DNA from: Alviniconcha marisindica
Lineage: Eukaryota; Mollusca; Gastropoda; Provannidae
Length of the DNA stretch: 64,000 nt
Direction of reading: 5' to 3'
Assembly: GCA_018857735.1 (NCBI GenBank)
Contig: JABMCL010001163.1
Span: forward strand, 412,501 to 476,500
The notes beneath the pieces are model-generated. The model saw nothing but the letters and a program-made list of their open reading frames with translations. It did not search any database and was not told the origin of the DNA. A program made the translations under genes and the position numbers. Position 1 is the stretch's first letter; each line of letters begins with the position of its first letter. Below, piece by piece: positions 48,101 to 62,018 of the stretch.

Positions 48101-51100
48101 CATGTCATCAGTTACCCAGTGTATCAACATGTGTCATCAGTTACCCAGTGTATCAACTCCTGTCATCAGTTACCCAGTGTATCAACATGTGTCATCAGTT
48201 ACCCAGTGTATCAACACATGTACATACTAGTACAAGAATCAGCTCATTGCTGCAAAGGTGAACAAGCAAAATAAGTGCTCTCATCCATTATACACTAGAA
48301 ACCGATCTGTTATACACTGTAAATAGAAATACTGTTAAATCAGTAGTGATGCCGTGACGTTTGTTTTGTAATCAGTTGCTGGTCAACAAGAAGATCATCA
48401 GTCTGGACCTGCCGGTCAAGGAAGTCTACAAGAAAGTCTGGCTGCCAGAACATGGAGAGGTAGGTTGTCTGCTTTGTCTGCATCAGTCTGTGTCTCTGTC
48501 AGTGAGGTGGGTTGTGCCATTTCCATGTCTGTTCTGTGTTGTTTCAGGGAGAGTTGACACCCCTGTTTCCATGTCTGTTCTGTGTTTTGTGGAGAGTTGA
48601 CACCCCTGTATCTGTGTCTGTTCTGTGTTGTTTCAGGGAGAGTTGACACCCCTGTTTCCATGTCTGTTCTGTGTTTTGTGGAAAGTTGACCCCCTGTTTC
48701 CATGTCTGTTCTGTGTTTTGTGGAGAGTTGACACCCCTGTTTCTGTGTCTGTTCTGTGTTGTTTCAGGGAGAGTTGACACCCCTGTTTCTATGTCTTTCT
48801 GTGTTTTGGAAGTTGACACCCCTGTTTCCATGTCTGTTCTGTGCTTTTGGGAGAGTTGACACCCCTGTTTCTGTCTGTTCTGTGTTGTTTTAGGGAGAGT
48901 TGACACCACTGTTTCCATGTCTGTTCTGTGTTTTGTGGAGAGTTGACACCCCTGTTTCTGTGTCTGTTCTGTGTTGTTTTAGGGAGAGTTGACACCACTG
49001 TTTCCATGTCTGTTCTGTGTTTTGTGGAGAGTTGACAGCCCTGTATCTGTGTCTGTTCTGTGTTGTTTCAGGGAGAGTTGACACCCCTGTTTCCATGTCT
49101 GTTCTGTGTTTTGTGGAGAGTTGACACCCCTGTATCTGTGTCTGTTCTGTGTTGTTTCAGGGAGAGTTGACACCCCTGTTTCCATGTCTGTTCTGTGTTT
49201 TGTGGAAAGTTGACCCCACTGTTTCCATGTCTGTTCTGTGTTTTGTGGAGAGTTGACAGCCCTGTTTCTGTGTCTGTTCTGTGTTGTTTCAGGGAGAGTT
49301 GACACCTCTGTTTCCATGTCTGTTCTGTGTTTTGTGGAGAGTTGACACCCCTGTATCTGTGTCTGTTCTGTGTTGTTTCAGGGAGAGTTGACACCTCTGT
49401 TTCCATGTCTGTTCTGTGTTTTGTGGAAAGTTGACCCCACTGTTTCCATGTCTGTTCTGTGTTTTGTGGAGAGTTGACACCCCTGTTTCTGTGTCTGTTC
49501 TGTGTTGTTTCAGGGAGAATTGGCACACATTTCCATAGCCGTTTTGTGTTGTTTTGTTTAGAGATGATGCCACAGTTTCCGTGGCTGTTTTGTGGAGAGT
49601 TGACACCACAGTTTCCATGGCCGTTTTGTGTTGTTCTGTGGAGAGTTGATGCCCCAGTTTCCATGGCTGTTCTGTGTTGTTTCAGGGGGAGCCGATGCCG
49701 ATCGTGTACCGCATGCGGGGCCTACTGGGTGATGCCACAGAGGACATGGTCAACTCTCTGGATTCTGGAAGTGGTCAGTGCTGTTTGACTGTGAAGCCTG
49801 TCTGACTGTAGCATTGACTCACATGAAATAATGCGAGTCTGTGTAGTGGTCAGTGTTTGGCAGGCTGGCTGGTTGAGTGTCCCAGCATTTTGAAAACTCA
49901 GACTGATATATTCTCAGACACCATAAATGTGATGAATATCAAAGTGACCATGGCCATATTTCAAAGTCACAATAGTGTCAGAACAGTTTTGAGTGAAGAT
50001 TCTGTCCTGATCAGGTTGAAACTTTGCATGATCGTTTATTACGTTGACTAGATCGTGAGTCTCACTATTTTTGGCCTTCATATTAAGGGAACAGGTTGCA
50101 TGTTTTGATTGACTGATTTGTTGATTGACAGAAGGGATGGAGGGAATGCTTGATTTTGATTTGTTGACCCACTGGGTGGATGGAGGAAATGATTGATTTG
50201 TTGGTTGACTGAGTGGGTGGATGGGTGGCATGATTGATTTGTTGGTTGACTGAATGGCTAGATGGAATGATTGACTGATTGATTGCCTGGTTACAGAGGA
50301 GGACATTGACAAGGAGGCGGTGTTCAAGATGGCTGGGGAGCTGAAGGAGTGTGGAGGCCTTCCAGTAATGTTGGAGAGGTACTTGCTTACATTTTTTGAA
50401 TGGTGCTGGATTTCGTCTTCACTCAGATACGTGTGCACGAGTCTCTGTGACAAGAACGTTCTGAACCTTGGGTTATGTGAGCAATGAATGTATCTTCACG
50501 TGGAACTGTCCCAGCAGCAAACAGTTGGATCTCAGGAGAGAATGAGTACTCTCAACATGTTTTCCTGAGCTTGAAATGGTTAGAGTAGTCTTTTTTCAAT
50601 TCTGACATAGTGCAGCTTTGAACACAGTAAATGTAAAATAAGACTGTTCTTGTCCTCAAACTCCAACATCCTTGTCAGTGCAACTGGCCACGGTAGTCTT
50701 GTGATAAGACTGTTCCATGTTTTTGTCCGCAAACTGCCACATCCTAGTCAGTGCAACTGGCTACAGTAACCTTATGATGATAAGACTGTTCCCTGTTCCT
50801 GTCCTCAAACCCCAACATCCTAGTCAGTGCAACTGGTCACAGTAATCCTATTGTAATAAGATTGTTCCACATCCATGTCCTCAAGCTCCCACATCTCCAG
50901 TCAGTACATATGTGGTCACAATAGACTTTTGATAAGATTGTTCACCATCCATGTCCTCAAGCTTCCACATCTCCAGTCAGTGCGTATGTGGTCCCTCAAG
51001 CTCCCGCATCTCCAGTCAGTACATATGTGGTCCATCAAGCTCCCACATCTCCAGTCAGTGCATATGTGGTCACAGTAGACTTTTGATAAGATTGTTCACC

Positions 51101-54100
51101 ACCCATGTCCTCAAGCTCCCACATCTCCAGTCGGTACATATGTGATCCCTCAAGCTCCCACATCTCCAGTCAGTACATAATATGTGGTCACAATAAGCTT
51201 TTGATAAGATTGTTCATCATCCATGTCCTCAAGCTCCCACATCTCCAGCCAGTACATGTATGTGGTCACAATAGCCTGTTGTTAGATTGTTCCCCATCCA
51301 TGCCCCCAGACTCCCATATCTCAGTGCATGTGGCGAGTACTGTAATCTTGTGATGACATTGTTCCATGTCCATGTCTTCAGACTGGCCTCAGTGCGTGAC
51401 CTGGTGCTGGGGCGACAGCTGATGTGCGTTCTGCTCAAGCTCTTCAGCTATGCTGTAAACGTCAAGGTCAACCGCCAGGAGCTGATTCGGCCAGACCTCA
51501 ACACCGTCAACATCATGTTGGGGGCACTCAACCTGGTGGGTACTTTGGATGGTGTGATAGTCTTGTGTGTGTGTGCATGCGTGCATGTGTGTGTGTGTAA
51601 CCTTATGATGCTGTTGTGTGTACAGGCACTTTGGGCGGAACCAAAGGGGGAGGTGGTGGGGGGAGGGGCATCAGACTATGACCTCTGACCTAACCTAACC
51701 CTTACGATGCTGTTGTGTGTACAGGCACTGTGGGCGGAACCAGAAGGGGGCCCAGCAGCCAAAGGTCAGACCATCACGGAACAGGTCCTTAACATCCTGG
51801 AGGTCATTCTGCTGGAAGCCAGTGAACAGCCGCCTGAACAGTACAGCGTAAGTCTGTCAGCATCCTGGTGTTAGGGGAATAAGAATATGCATCGGAGGCT
51901 TTCTCTGTGTTTGTTTAATCAAAAACATTAGTTCTGTTTTGCTGTCTAGATTTGTCAATGAAAGTGCAAATTATTTTGTCCACAGTGACTCTGATCAGGA
52001 CTATGGCCCAACCCCCCAGCGCTTCTCCAAGTTGTGTGATGACCATAACTATAGCTGACCATGTTGTGATCGTGGCAGGAGCTTTCTGAACTAGGCACTG
52101 ACCAAGACTATATAGCTGACTGTGTTTTGACCTTGGCAGGAGTTCTCCAAGATGTGTGATGACCATAACTATAGCTGACCATGTTGTGATCATGGCAGGA
52201 GCTTTCTGAACTAGGCACTGACCAAGACTATATAGCTGACTGTGTTTTGACCTTGGCAGGAGTTCTCCAAGATGTGTGATGACCATAACTATAGCTGACC
52301 ATGTTGTGATCATGGCAGGAGCTTTCTGAACTAGGCACTGACCAATGACCATAACTATAGCTGACCATGTTGTGATCATGGCAGGAGCTTTCTGAACTAG
52401 GCACTGACCAAAACTATATAGCTGACTGTGTTTTGACCTCAGCAGGAGTTCTCCAAGCTGTGCTGTGATCAAAACTTGAGCTAACTTTGCTATGACCTTG
52501 GCAGGAGTTCTCCAAGCTGTGCTGTGACCACAACTATAGCTAACTGTGTTTTGACCTTGGTGTGAGTTCTCCAAGCTGTGCTGTGATCAAAACTATAGCT
52601 AACCGTGTTTTGACCTTGGCGTGAGTTCTCCAAGCTGTGCTGTGATCAAAACTATAACTGACTAACTGTGTTTTGACCTTGGCGTGAGTTCTCCAAGCTG
52701 TGCTGGGATCAAAACTATAGCTGACTGACTGTGTTTTGACCTTGGCAGGAGTTCTCCAAGCTGTGCTGTGATCAAAACTATAGCTAACCGTGTTTTGACC
52801 TTGGCGTGAGTTCTCCAAGCTGTGCTGTGATCAAAACTATAGCTGACTGACTGTGTTTTGACCTTGGCATGAGTTCTCCAAGCTGTGTTGTGGTCAGAAC
52901 TATAGCCAACTGACTGTGTTTTGACCTTGGCATGAGTTCTTCAAGCTGTGCTGTGACCACCACTATAGCTGTGTTTTGACCTTGGCAGGAGTTCTCCAAG
53001 CTGTGCTGTGACCACCACTATAGCTGTGTTTTGACCTTTGCATGAGTTCTTCAAGCTGTGCTGTGACCACATCTATGGCTTATTTTGACTGTGGCAGGAA
53101 TTCTCCAAGCTGTGTGGTGACCACATCTATAACTGTGTTTTGACTTTGGCAGGAGATGTCCAAGCTGTGCTGTGATCAAAACTATAGCTAACTGTGTTTT
53201 GACCTTGGCAGTTCTCCAAGCTGTGCGATGACCACAACTATAACTGTGTTTTGACCTTGGCAGGAGTTCTCCAAGCTGTGCTGTGACCACCACTATAGCT
53301 GTGTTTTGACCTTGGCAGGAGTTCTTCAAGCTGTGCTGTGACCACAACTATAGCTGTGTTTTGACCTTGCAGGAGTTCTCCAAGCTGTGCGGTGACCGGG
53401 ACCAGCTGAAGATGCTGCTGGATCGCATCAACAGCTCCTTTGTGCAGTCCACGCCCAGCGTGAGACAGGCACTCATGCGACTCATCCCCTTCCTGGCGTT
53501 CGGTGACCCAGAGAAAATGATGGTTCTCATCAACCACTTCCTGCCCTATCTTGACTTTGACAAGTAGGTTATGTGTGTGTTTGGGGGGTGGGGGGGGGAG
53601 GTGTACATATGTGTGTGTGTGTGTGTGTGTGCACGCACATATGTGTGTGTGTGCCAAGTGTTTCATGAGAAGAAGCATTCAGCATCAACTTGGTGCATAT
53701 GCATCCATATTAAAGATGTGGTGCACATAATGATCATAGTACCTGTGTGCTAAGTGTGTTTTGTACATGAAGACCTATGATGGTCTAGTGCCTGTGTGCT
53801 AAGAGTATTGTATGTGAAGACCTATGATGGTCTAGTGCCTGTGTGCTAAGAGTGTTGTACATGAAGACCTATGATGGTCTAGTGCCTGTGTGCTAAGAGT
53901 GTTGTACTTGAAGACCTATGATGGTCTAGTGCCTGTGTGCTAAGAGTGTTGTACATGAAGACCTATGGTGGTCTAATGCCTGTGTGCTAAGAGTGTTGTA
54001 TGTGAAGACCTATGATGGTCTAGTGCCTGTGTGCTAAGAGTGTCATACGTGAAGACATATGATGGTCTAGTGCGTGTGTGATAAGAGTGTTGTACATGAA

Positions 54101-54604
54101 GACCTATGATGGTCTAGTGCCTGTGTGCTAAGAGTGTTGTACTTGAAGACCTATGATGGTCTAGTGCCTGTGTGCTAAGAGTGTTGTACATGAAGACCTA
54201 TGATGGTCTAATGCCTGTGTGCTAAGAGCGTTGTACTGAAGACCTATGATGGTCTAGTGCCTGTGTGCTAAGAGTGTTGTACGTGAAGACCTATGATGGT
54301 CTAGTGCCTGTGTGCTAAGAGTGTTGCACATGAAGACCTATGATGGTCTAGTGCATGTGTGCTAAGACCTATGATGTGCTAAGAGTGTTGTACGTGAAGA
54401 CCTATGATGGTCTAGTGCCTGTGTGCTAAGAGTGCTGTATGTGAAGTCTGTCTGACATCAGGTTTGACAAGGAACAAGGGCAGGACGAACAGAACCACCT
54501 GGACTGCTTCTCCGTCATCGCCAGTGGCATTGAGGTGAGGCTCAGCTTTTTCTCTTCTCATTTGTGAGCTGGACTGACAGTTGCTGCTCCCTTACCATCA
54601 CCCC

Positions 54605-54641
<37 letters not shown>

Positions 54642-57600
54642 AAACTGCCAAACCTCCTAGTCAGACATTTTCTGTGTTTCATCCTACCCTGATACTGGAT
54701 GTAATGGTCATCTCTGATTTTGCATCTTTGAATGGTACTGCTGACCTTGCACCCTTGGTTACAAAAAGTTGTGATTTTCTGTTTGATTTTTGAGAAGATT
54801 TTTTTCTCAGCTTCTGGTAATAGAAAAGATAGCTGGGATGTCAAATTAAGTAGTTAGTTTGTTTGAATTGGCATGTCGGTTTGCCTGTAGTGTGTTGCGC
54901 TTTTCACTTTGATGATGGGACCCTGTTGTATACACAGAGCAATGCCAATGGCGAGCGCCTGAAGGATGTCATCTATGACCACGGAGTGGTGCACAAGGCT
55001 GTGGACTACATTCTGCACCACGCTCCCCAGATCAAAACGATGCTGTCGTGAGTATTGTGTTGTTTGAAAACCATGCTGTCATGAGTACTCAGGATCACTC
55101 TGTTGTTTGAAAACTGTACTGTCATGAGCTTTTTCTTTGAAAACCATGGTGTCATAAATACTCAGGATCACTCTGTTGTTTGAAAACTGTGCTTTTATGA
55201 GTACTCAGGATCACTCTGAAAACCATGCTGTCATGAGTACTCAGGATCACTCTGAAAACCATGTCATGAGTACTCAGGGTCACTGAAAACCATGATGTCA
55301 TGAATACTCCGGATCACTCTGGTTGAAAACCATGCTGTCATGAGTACTCCAGATCATTTTGTTGTTTGAAAACCATGGTGTTGTAAGTACTCAGGATCAC
55401 GCTGCTGTTTGAAAGCCATGCTGTCGTGAGTACTCGGGATCACACCGTTGTTTGAAAACCATGCTGTCATGAGTGCTGGTGATACCAGCTTCTGTGGTCT
55501 TGACCTATTTTCAAGGTCACAGTGACACCAGAAAGGCCACAGAGGCAGTTGTATTTTGTCAGCAGTGCCTTCACCATTTGGGATAGAGTTTTATGATTTG
55601 GTACTCACATGGACAGAATCATGCATTAGGTGGAGCGCATATGGGCTTTTCCGAACACACAGAAACCATCTTGAACTGAATAGAACTGAACAGAATCATG
55701 TGCAAAGTGTTCCTCGTGACTTAACGTGCCTTTAAGGGAGCTGTTTAACACACACATGGATGTGGCAGAAGCTTTGATGCTGGTATTTTTCCAGACACTG
55801 TTTAAATGGGACCCTCGAGACCCCACATGATGACATCGTCCATAGTGCTGGGCATATTTCTGCTGGTTTTGACCGAAAGGAGTTTGACAGTTTTGAGCAT
55901 GAATCAACTGAGTGTTACCCCTTTTTTTGTTGGACATGATAATAATGGGTTGTTGTTGTTTTTTGTTTGGGAGGGGCTATTTGTTTGTTTTTTGCCACCA
56001 AAGTAAAGCATCTTTTCCTGTGTGTTACAGAACGGACTCTGACGTGTGGCTGGAGTTCGTCAGCAAGCCGTGTCTGTCCTACGCTCTGCGCATCCTGACA
56101 GGGCTGTGCATCAAACACACCAAGACCATCGTAAGTGTTCCCCTTTCTCCCTCTCCTTGCTGGGACAGGGCTGTGCATCAAACACACCAAGACCATCGTA
56201 AGTGTTCCCCTTTCTCCCTCTCCCTGCTGGGACAGGGCTGTGCATCAAACACACCAAGACCATCGTAAGTGTTCCCCTTTCTCCCTGTCCCTGCTGGGAC
56301 AGGGCTGTGCATCAAACACACCAAGACCATCGTAAGTGTTCCCCTTTCTCCCTGTCCCTGCTGGGACAGGGCTGTGCATCAAACACACCAAGACCATCGT
56401 AAGTGTTCCCCTTTCTCCCTGTCCCTGCTGGGACAGGGCTGTGCATCAAACACACCAAGACCATCGTAAGTGTTCCCCTTAAAGCTCCTGTTTCCTGCTA
56501 CAGGCTGTGCATAAAGACACACGGACTCTACGTGTTCCTGCTGGACAGTTGTCACCACCAAGACCACGTAAGTGTCCTTCCCCTGTCCTGCTGGACAGGG
56601 CTGTGCATCAAACACACCAAGACCATCGTAAGTGTTCCCCTTTCTCCCTGTCCTTCCTGCTGGGACAGGGCTGTGCATCAAACACACCAAGACCATCGTA
56701 AGTGTTCCCCTTTCTCCCTCTCCCTGCTGGGACAGGGCTGTGCATCAAACACACCAAGACCATCGTAAGTGTTCCCCTTTCTCCCTCTCCCTGCTGGGAC
56801 AGGGCTGTGCATCAAACACACCAAGACCATCGTAAGTGTTCCCCTTTCTCCCTCTCCCTCTGGGACAGGGCTGTGCATCAAACACACCAAGACCATCGTA
56901 AGTGTTCCCCTTTCTCCCTCTCCCTCTCGGCTGGGACCCCGGGCCCTTTTCTCCCCTTACAGCACAAACCAAGACCATCGTAAGTGTTCCCCTTTCTCCC
57001 TCTCCCTTCCTGCTGGGACAGGGCTGTGCATCAAACACACCAAGACCATCGTAAGTGTTCCCCTTTCTCCCTCTCCCTTCCTGCTGGGACAGGGCTGTGC
57101 ATCAAACACACCAAGACCATCGTAAGTGGTCCCTTTTCTCCCATCGCCCTGATATAACCATAATGGTTGACTGGGCGTAAAACACCAAGTTACTTACTTA
57201 CTCCCTTTTCTTCCACTTCCATCTTGCTGGGACTCTGGTGGTTGTGAGTCAGCACATTTTCTATGTTATCAGCAGCTTGGAAATAGTTGCAGTCAAAGGA
57301 CTGGGGTGTTTATGTTCATTGGAAAACACTGAGTAAATTTTATGGTCATCTTTTGTTTCTTTTCTTTTCAACACATGGTGTGGATGAATATTTCTTAAGT
57401 GCCTGTGTTCCAAATTGACTCCTCATCTCCAGTTTGGAACTCCAGAGCTTGCTTTCTGTGCTTTCTGTGCGAGTCCTCCACAAGCTGCATGTATAGATTT
57501 GTATAGGTTTGTGCACAGACAACTTGTGCACAACACTACTAAATACCTCAAGCGTGCTCAGTAATATTGTGATGATGTACACTGACAGAAATTGGGCTAC

Positions 57601-60600
57601 ATGTTGATCTTGACCAACTGTCAAATCTCCTAACACCAAAACCAAACCATGTGTGTGTGTGTGTGTGTGCAGAACCTGATAGCAGAGAAATGCGTTCCCA
57701 TCCTTCACAAACTGGAGCAGGTGTCGTCGGACAAACACGTTGGCACACTGGCCGAGAATCTTCTGGACGCCCTTCGGGATGACCCCTCTGCTGCTCAGAA
57801 GGTATCAGTACCAGCATGCACTTGGCTCTGGTTTCCCCTGACTGGCTGTACATAGGGGTTTCATTGTCATTCACAAGGGCTGGCCTGTAATTAGTGGTTT
57901 TTCATGATTTTTCACAAGGACTGGTCTGTAATTAGGGCTTTCATTATCTTTCACAGGGGCTGGTCTATAATTAGGGGTTCTGTTATCAGTCACAAGGGCT
58001 GGTCTGTAGTTAGGGGTTTTGTTGTCATTCACAAGGGCTGTCTGTAGTTAGGGGTTCTGCTGTCATTCATAAAGGCTGGTCTGTACTTAGGGGTTCCGTT
58101 GTCATTCACAAAGGCTGGTCTGTAATTAGGGGTTATGTTCTCATTCACAAGGGCTGGTCTGTAATTAGGGGTTCTGTTGTCATTCACAAGGGCTGGTCTG
58201 TAATTAGGGGTTTTGTTGTCATTCACAAGGGCTGGTCTGTAATTAGGGATTATTAGGGGTTGCATTGTCATACACAAGGATTTTGGTCTCTAATGAGGGG
58301 TTCCATTGTCATTCACAAGGGCTGCAATTAGACTGATCTGTAATGAGGGGTTCCATTGTCATTCACAAGGGCTTTTGGTCTGTAATTAGGGGTTCCATTG
58401 TCATTTACAGGGGCTGGTCTGCAATTAGTCTGATCTGTAGTTAGGGGTTCCATTGTCATTCACAAGGGCTGGTGTGTAATTAGGGGTTCCTTTGTCATTC
58501 ACAAGGGCTGGTCTGTAATTAGGGGTTCCATTGTCATTCACAGGGGCTGGTCTGTAATTAGGCTGATCTGTAGTTAGGGGTTCCATTGTCATTCACAAGG
58601 GCTTTTGGTCTGTAATCAGGGGTTTTGCTGGATAACCTGTCTCACAGTTATGTATCTTTCCATGCTGTGTCTGATAAGGTTTGCCCTGAGGTGACCCTGT
58701 GTGGTTGACAGGACTTAAAAATCCAGTTACTAACAAACTGTGTTGAAGGCACATCGATCAGGTTTTGCATGAACGAACACTGAATGAAATCCTTTTCTTC
58801 TTCCCAGATTGAGGATGTACGACAGGAGACGAAGGCAGAGAAGAAGCGACTGGCCATGGCTGTCAGGAAGAAACACCTGGGTGCTTTGGGCATGACGGTC
58901 AGTCACGCTTCACTGATTTCACCATACACCTGATTGTAGTGGTGGTCACACCCCAGTGGTTTCATTGTACATGGCTCACCATCATGATAGTTTCATGGTT
59001 GTATGTGTGTGTTGATGTGCCAGTTGTCCGTGTGTGTTGATGTGCCAGTTCTTTGGTTGTCTGTGTGTGTTGATGTGCCAGTTCTCTAGTTGTCTGTGTG
59101 TGTGCTGATGTGCCAGTTCTCTGGTTGTCTGTGTGTGTTGATGTGCCAGTTCTCTGGTTGTCTGTGTGTGTGCGGATGTGTCAGTTCTTTGGTTGTCTGT
59201 GTGTGTTGATGTGCCAGTTCTCTGGTTGTTTGTGTGTGTTGATGTGTCAGTTCTCTGGTTGTCTGTGTTGATGTACCAGTTCTCTGGTTGTCTGTGTGTT
59301 GATGTGACAGTTCTCTGGTTGTCTGTGTGTGTTGGTGTGCCAGTTCTTTGGCTGTCTGTATGTGTTGATGTGCCAGTTTCATGGTTGCTGTGTGTGTTGA
59401 TGTGCCAGTTTCATGGTTGCTGTGTGTGTTGATGTGCCAGTTCCATCCATGGTTTCTCTGTGTGTGTGTTGCAGACTAACGAGAAGGGTCAGGTGACGGT
59501 GAAGAGTTCAGTGTTGAAGCAGATGGAGGACCTGAAAGAGGAGACGGGTCTCACCTGCTGCATCTGTCGGGAGGGCTACCGCTACCAGCCACAGAAGGTG
59601 GGTACATCTCCAGTCTCTGTAGCTACAGAAGTTGGGTACAGCACCTGTATGTGTGTGTAGCTACAGAAGTTGGGTACGTCGCAAGTTGGGTACATCGTTG
59701 TATTTGTAGCTACGGAAACTGGGGACATCTCCTGTATGTGTAGCTACAGAAGATGGGGACATCTCCTGTATGTGTAGCTACGGGAGGTGAGTACATCTGT
59801 ATGTGTAGCTACAGAAGGTGGGTACAGTTCCTCTATGTACAGTTCTTCCAGCGCTTTGAGTCGCAGGGTAGGCGCTTTACAAATTTCCATTATTATTATT
59901 ATTATGTGTAATGAGGGGTATTACTACCAGTATGTGGACCCTCTCCCATCTTGAGATGTTCTGAAGTGTCATTGACTGTGCTGTAAAGCTGTGGTGTCTG
60001 TGGACCCTCTCCCATCTTGAGATGCTGTGAGGTGTCACTGACTGAGCTGTAAAGCTGTGGTGTCTGTGGACCCTCTCCCATGTTGAGATGCTGTGAGGTG
60101 TCACTGACTGGCTGTAGCTGTGGTGTCTGTGGACCCTCTCCCATGTTGAGATGCTGTGAGGTGTCACTGACTGAGCTGTAAAGCTGTGGTGTCTGTGGAC
60201 CCTCTCCCATGTTGAGATGCTGTGAGGTGTCACTGACCTGTGCTGTGGTGTCTGTGGACCCTCTCCCATGTTGAGATGCTGTGAGGTGTCACTGACTGAG
60301 CTGTGGTGTCTGTGGACCCTCTCCCATGTTGAGATGCTGTGAGGTGTCACTGACTGAGCTGTAAAGATGTGGTGTCTGTGGACCCTCTCCCATGTTGAGA
60401 TGCTGTGAGGTGTCACTGACTGTGCTGTGGTGTCTGTGGACCCTCTCCCATGTTGAGATGCTGTGAGGTGTCACTGACTGAGCTGTAAAGTGTGGTGTCT
60501 GTGGACCCTCTCCCATGTTGAGATGCTGTGAGGTGTCACTGACTGTGCTGTAAAGCTGTGGTGTCTGTGGACCCTCTCCCATGTTGAGATGCTGTGAGGT

Positions 60601-61980
60601 GTCACTGACTGAGCTGTAATGCTGTGGTGTCTGTGGACCCTCTCCCATGTTGAGATGTTCTGAAGTGTCACTGACTGTGCTGTGGTGTCTGTGGACCCTC
60701 TCCCATGTTGAGATGCTGTGAGGTGTCACTGACTGGCTGTGCTGTGGTGCTGTGGACCCTCTCCCATGTTGAGATGCTGTGAGGTGTCACTGACTGTGCT
60801 GTGGTGTCTGTGGACCCTCTCCCATGTTGAGATGCTGTGAGGTGTCACTGACTGTCGCTGTGGTGTCTGTGGACCCTCTCCCATGTTGAGATGCTGTGAG
60901 GTGTCACTGACTGTGCTGTGGTGTCTGTGGACCCTCTCCCATGTTGAGATGCTGTGAGGTGTCACTGACTGCGCTGTGGTGTCTGTGGACCCTCTCCCAT
61001 GTTGAGATGCACTGATGTGTGGCTGACTGTGCTGTGGTGTCTGTGTGCAGGTGCTGGCTGTGTACACTTTCTCCAAGCGCTGCAACCTGGACGAGTTTGA
61101 GAACAAGCCGCGCAAGACACCGGGCTATGCCACCGTGTCCCACTTCAACGTCGTCCACGTTGACTGTCACACTGCTGCTGTCAGGTAGGCAGCCGGGCCG
61201 TTTCACTGTGTGTGCTTTTCTATCCATGGAGGTCGGATTGGGGCTGAATCCATTCATTACGTTTGATGATGATGGTAATGACAAAGTGGATTTCTGTCTG
61301 GTGTGAGCACGCCAGGCTTTACAAGTAGATGATAAATTTACACAATCATTTTAACCTCATTCAGCTGTTCACTTTGTTTGGGATGATATGGAATGAAAGA
61401 AAAGCATTACAGAAACTTTCTGTGTGATGTATGTGGATGAAGTCTCCATAATATGATGTGCCATCCTCAGTGGTCTTGACCTTCTATGACCATGGCATTC
61501 CGTGACCATTCTCCGTTGGTTGACCTTTCTGGTCCATGACCTTGCCACCCTCGACGACCTTGACTTTCAATGACCTTGCCATGTTCTGACCGTGTCCCAG
61601 CAAGACCTTGCATCCTCCATGACCATGACTTTCAATGACCTTGCCATGCTCTGACCATGACCCAGCATGACCTTTCTGCCTTCTATGAGCATGACTTTCA
61701 ATATTCTTGTCATGCTCTGACCCAGTCCCAGCATGACCATACTGACTTCAGTGAGCATAACTTTCAGTGACCTTGACATGCTCTGACCGTGACCCTCCAT
61801 GACCTTGCCACCTTCTGTGACCATGACCCTCCGTGCCCTGTGTATGTCTAGACACGCCCGCGGACGTGAGGAGTGGGAGAGTGCCACTCTGCAGAACGCC
61901 AACACCAAGTGCAATGGATTGCTTCCTTTGTGGGGACCACAGGTGCAGGAGTCCGTCTTCGCTGCCTGTCTAGCCAGGTC

Positions 61981-62018
<38 letters not shown>

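Noticed and set aside
56131..57128. CRISPR-like array of regularly spaced repeats
   Set aside because: The whole 67-bp unit is conserved with no variable spacers, there are no cas genes, and the host is clearly a eukaryote with introns.
59848..59906. Complete SINE
   Set aside because: Only the 3' tail motif with ATT repeats can be recognised; there is no Pol III head within 200 bp upstream, only exon 51-derived repeats.
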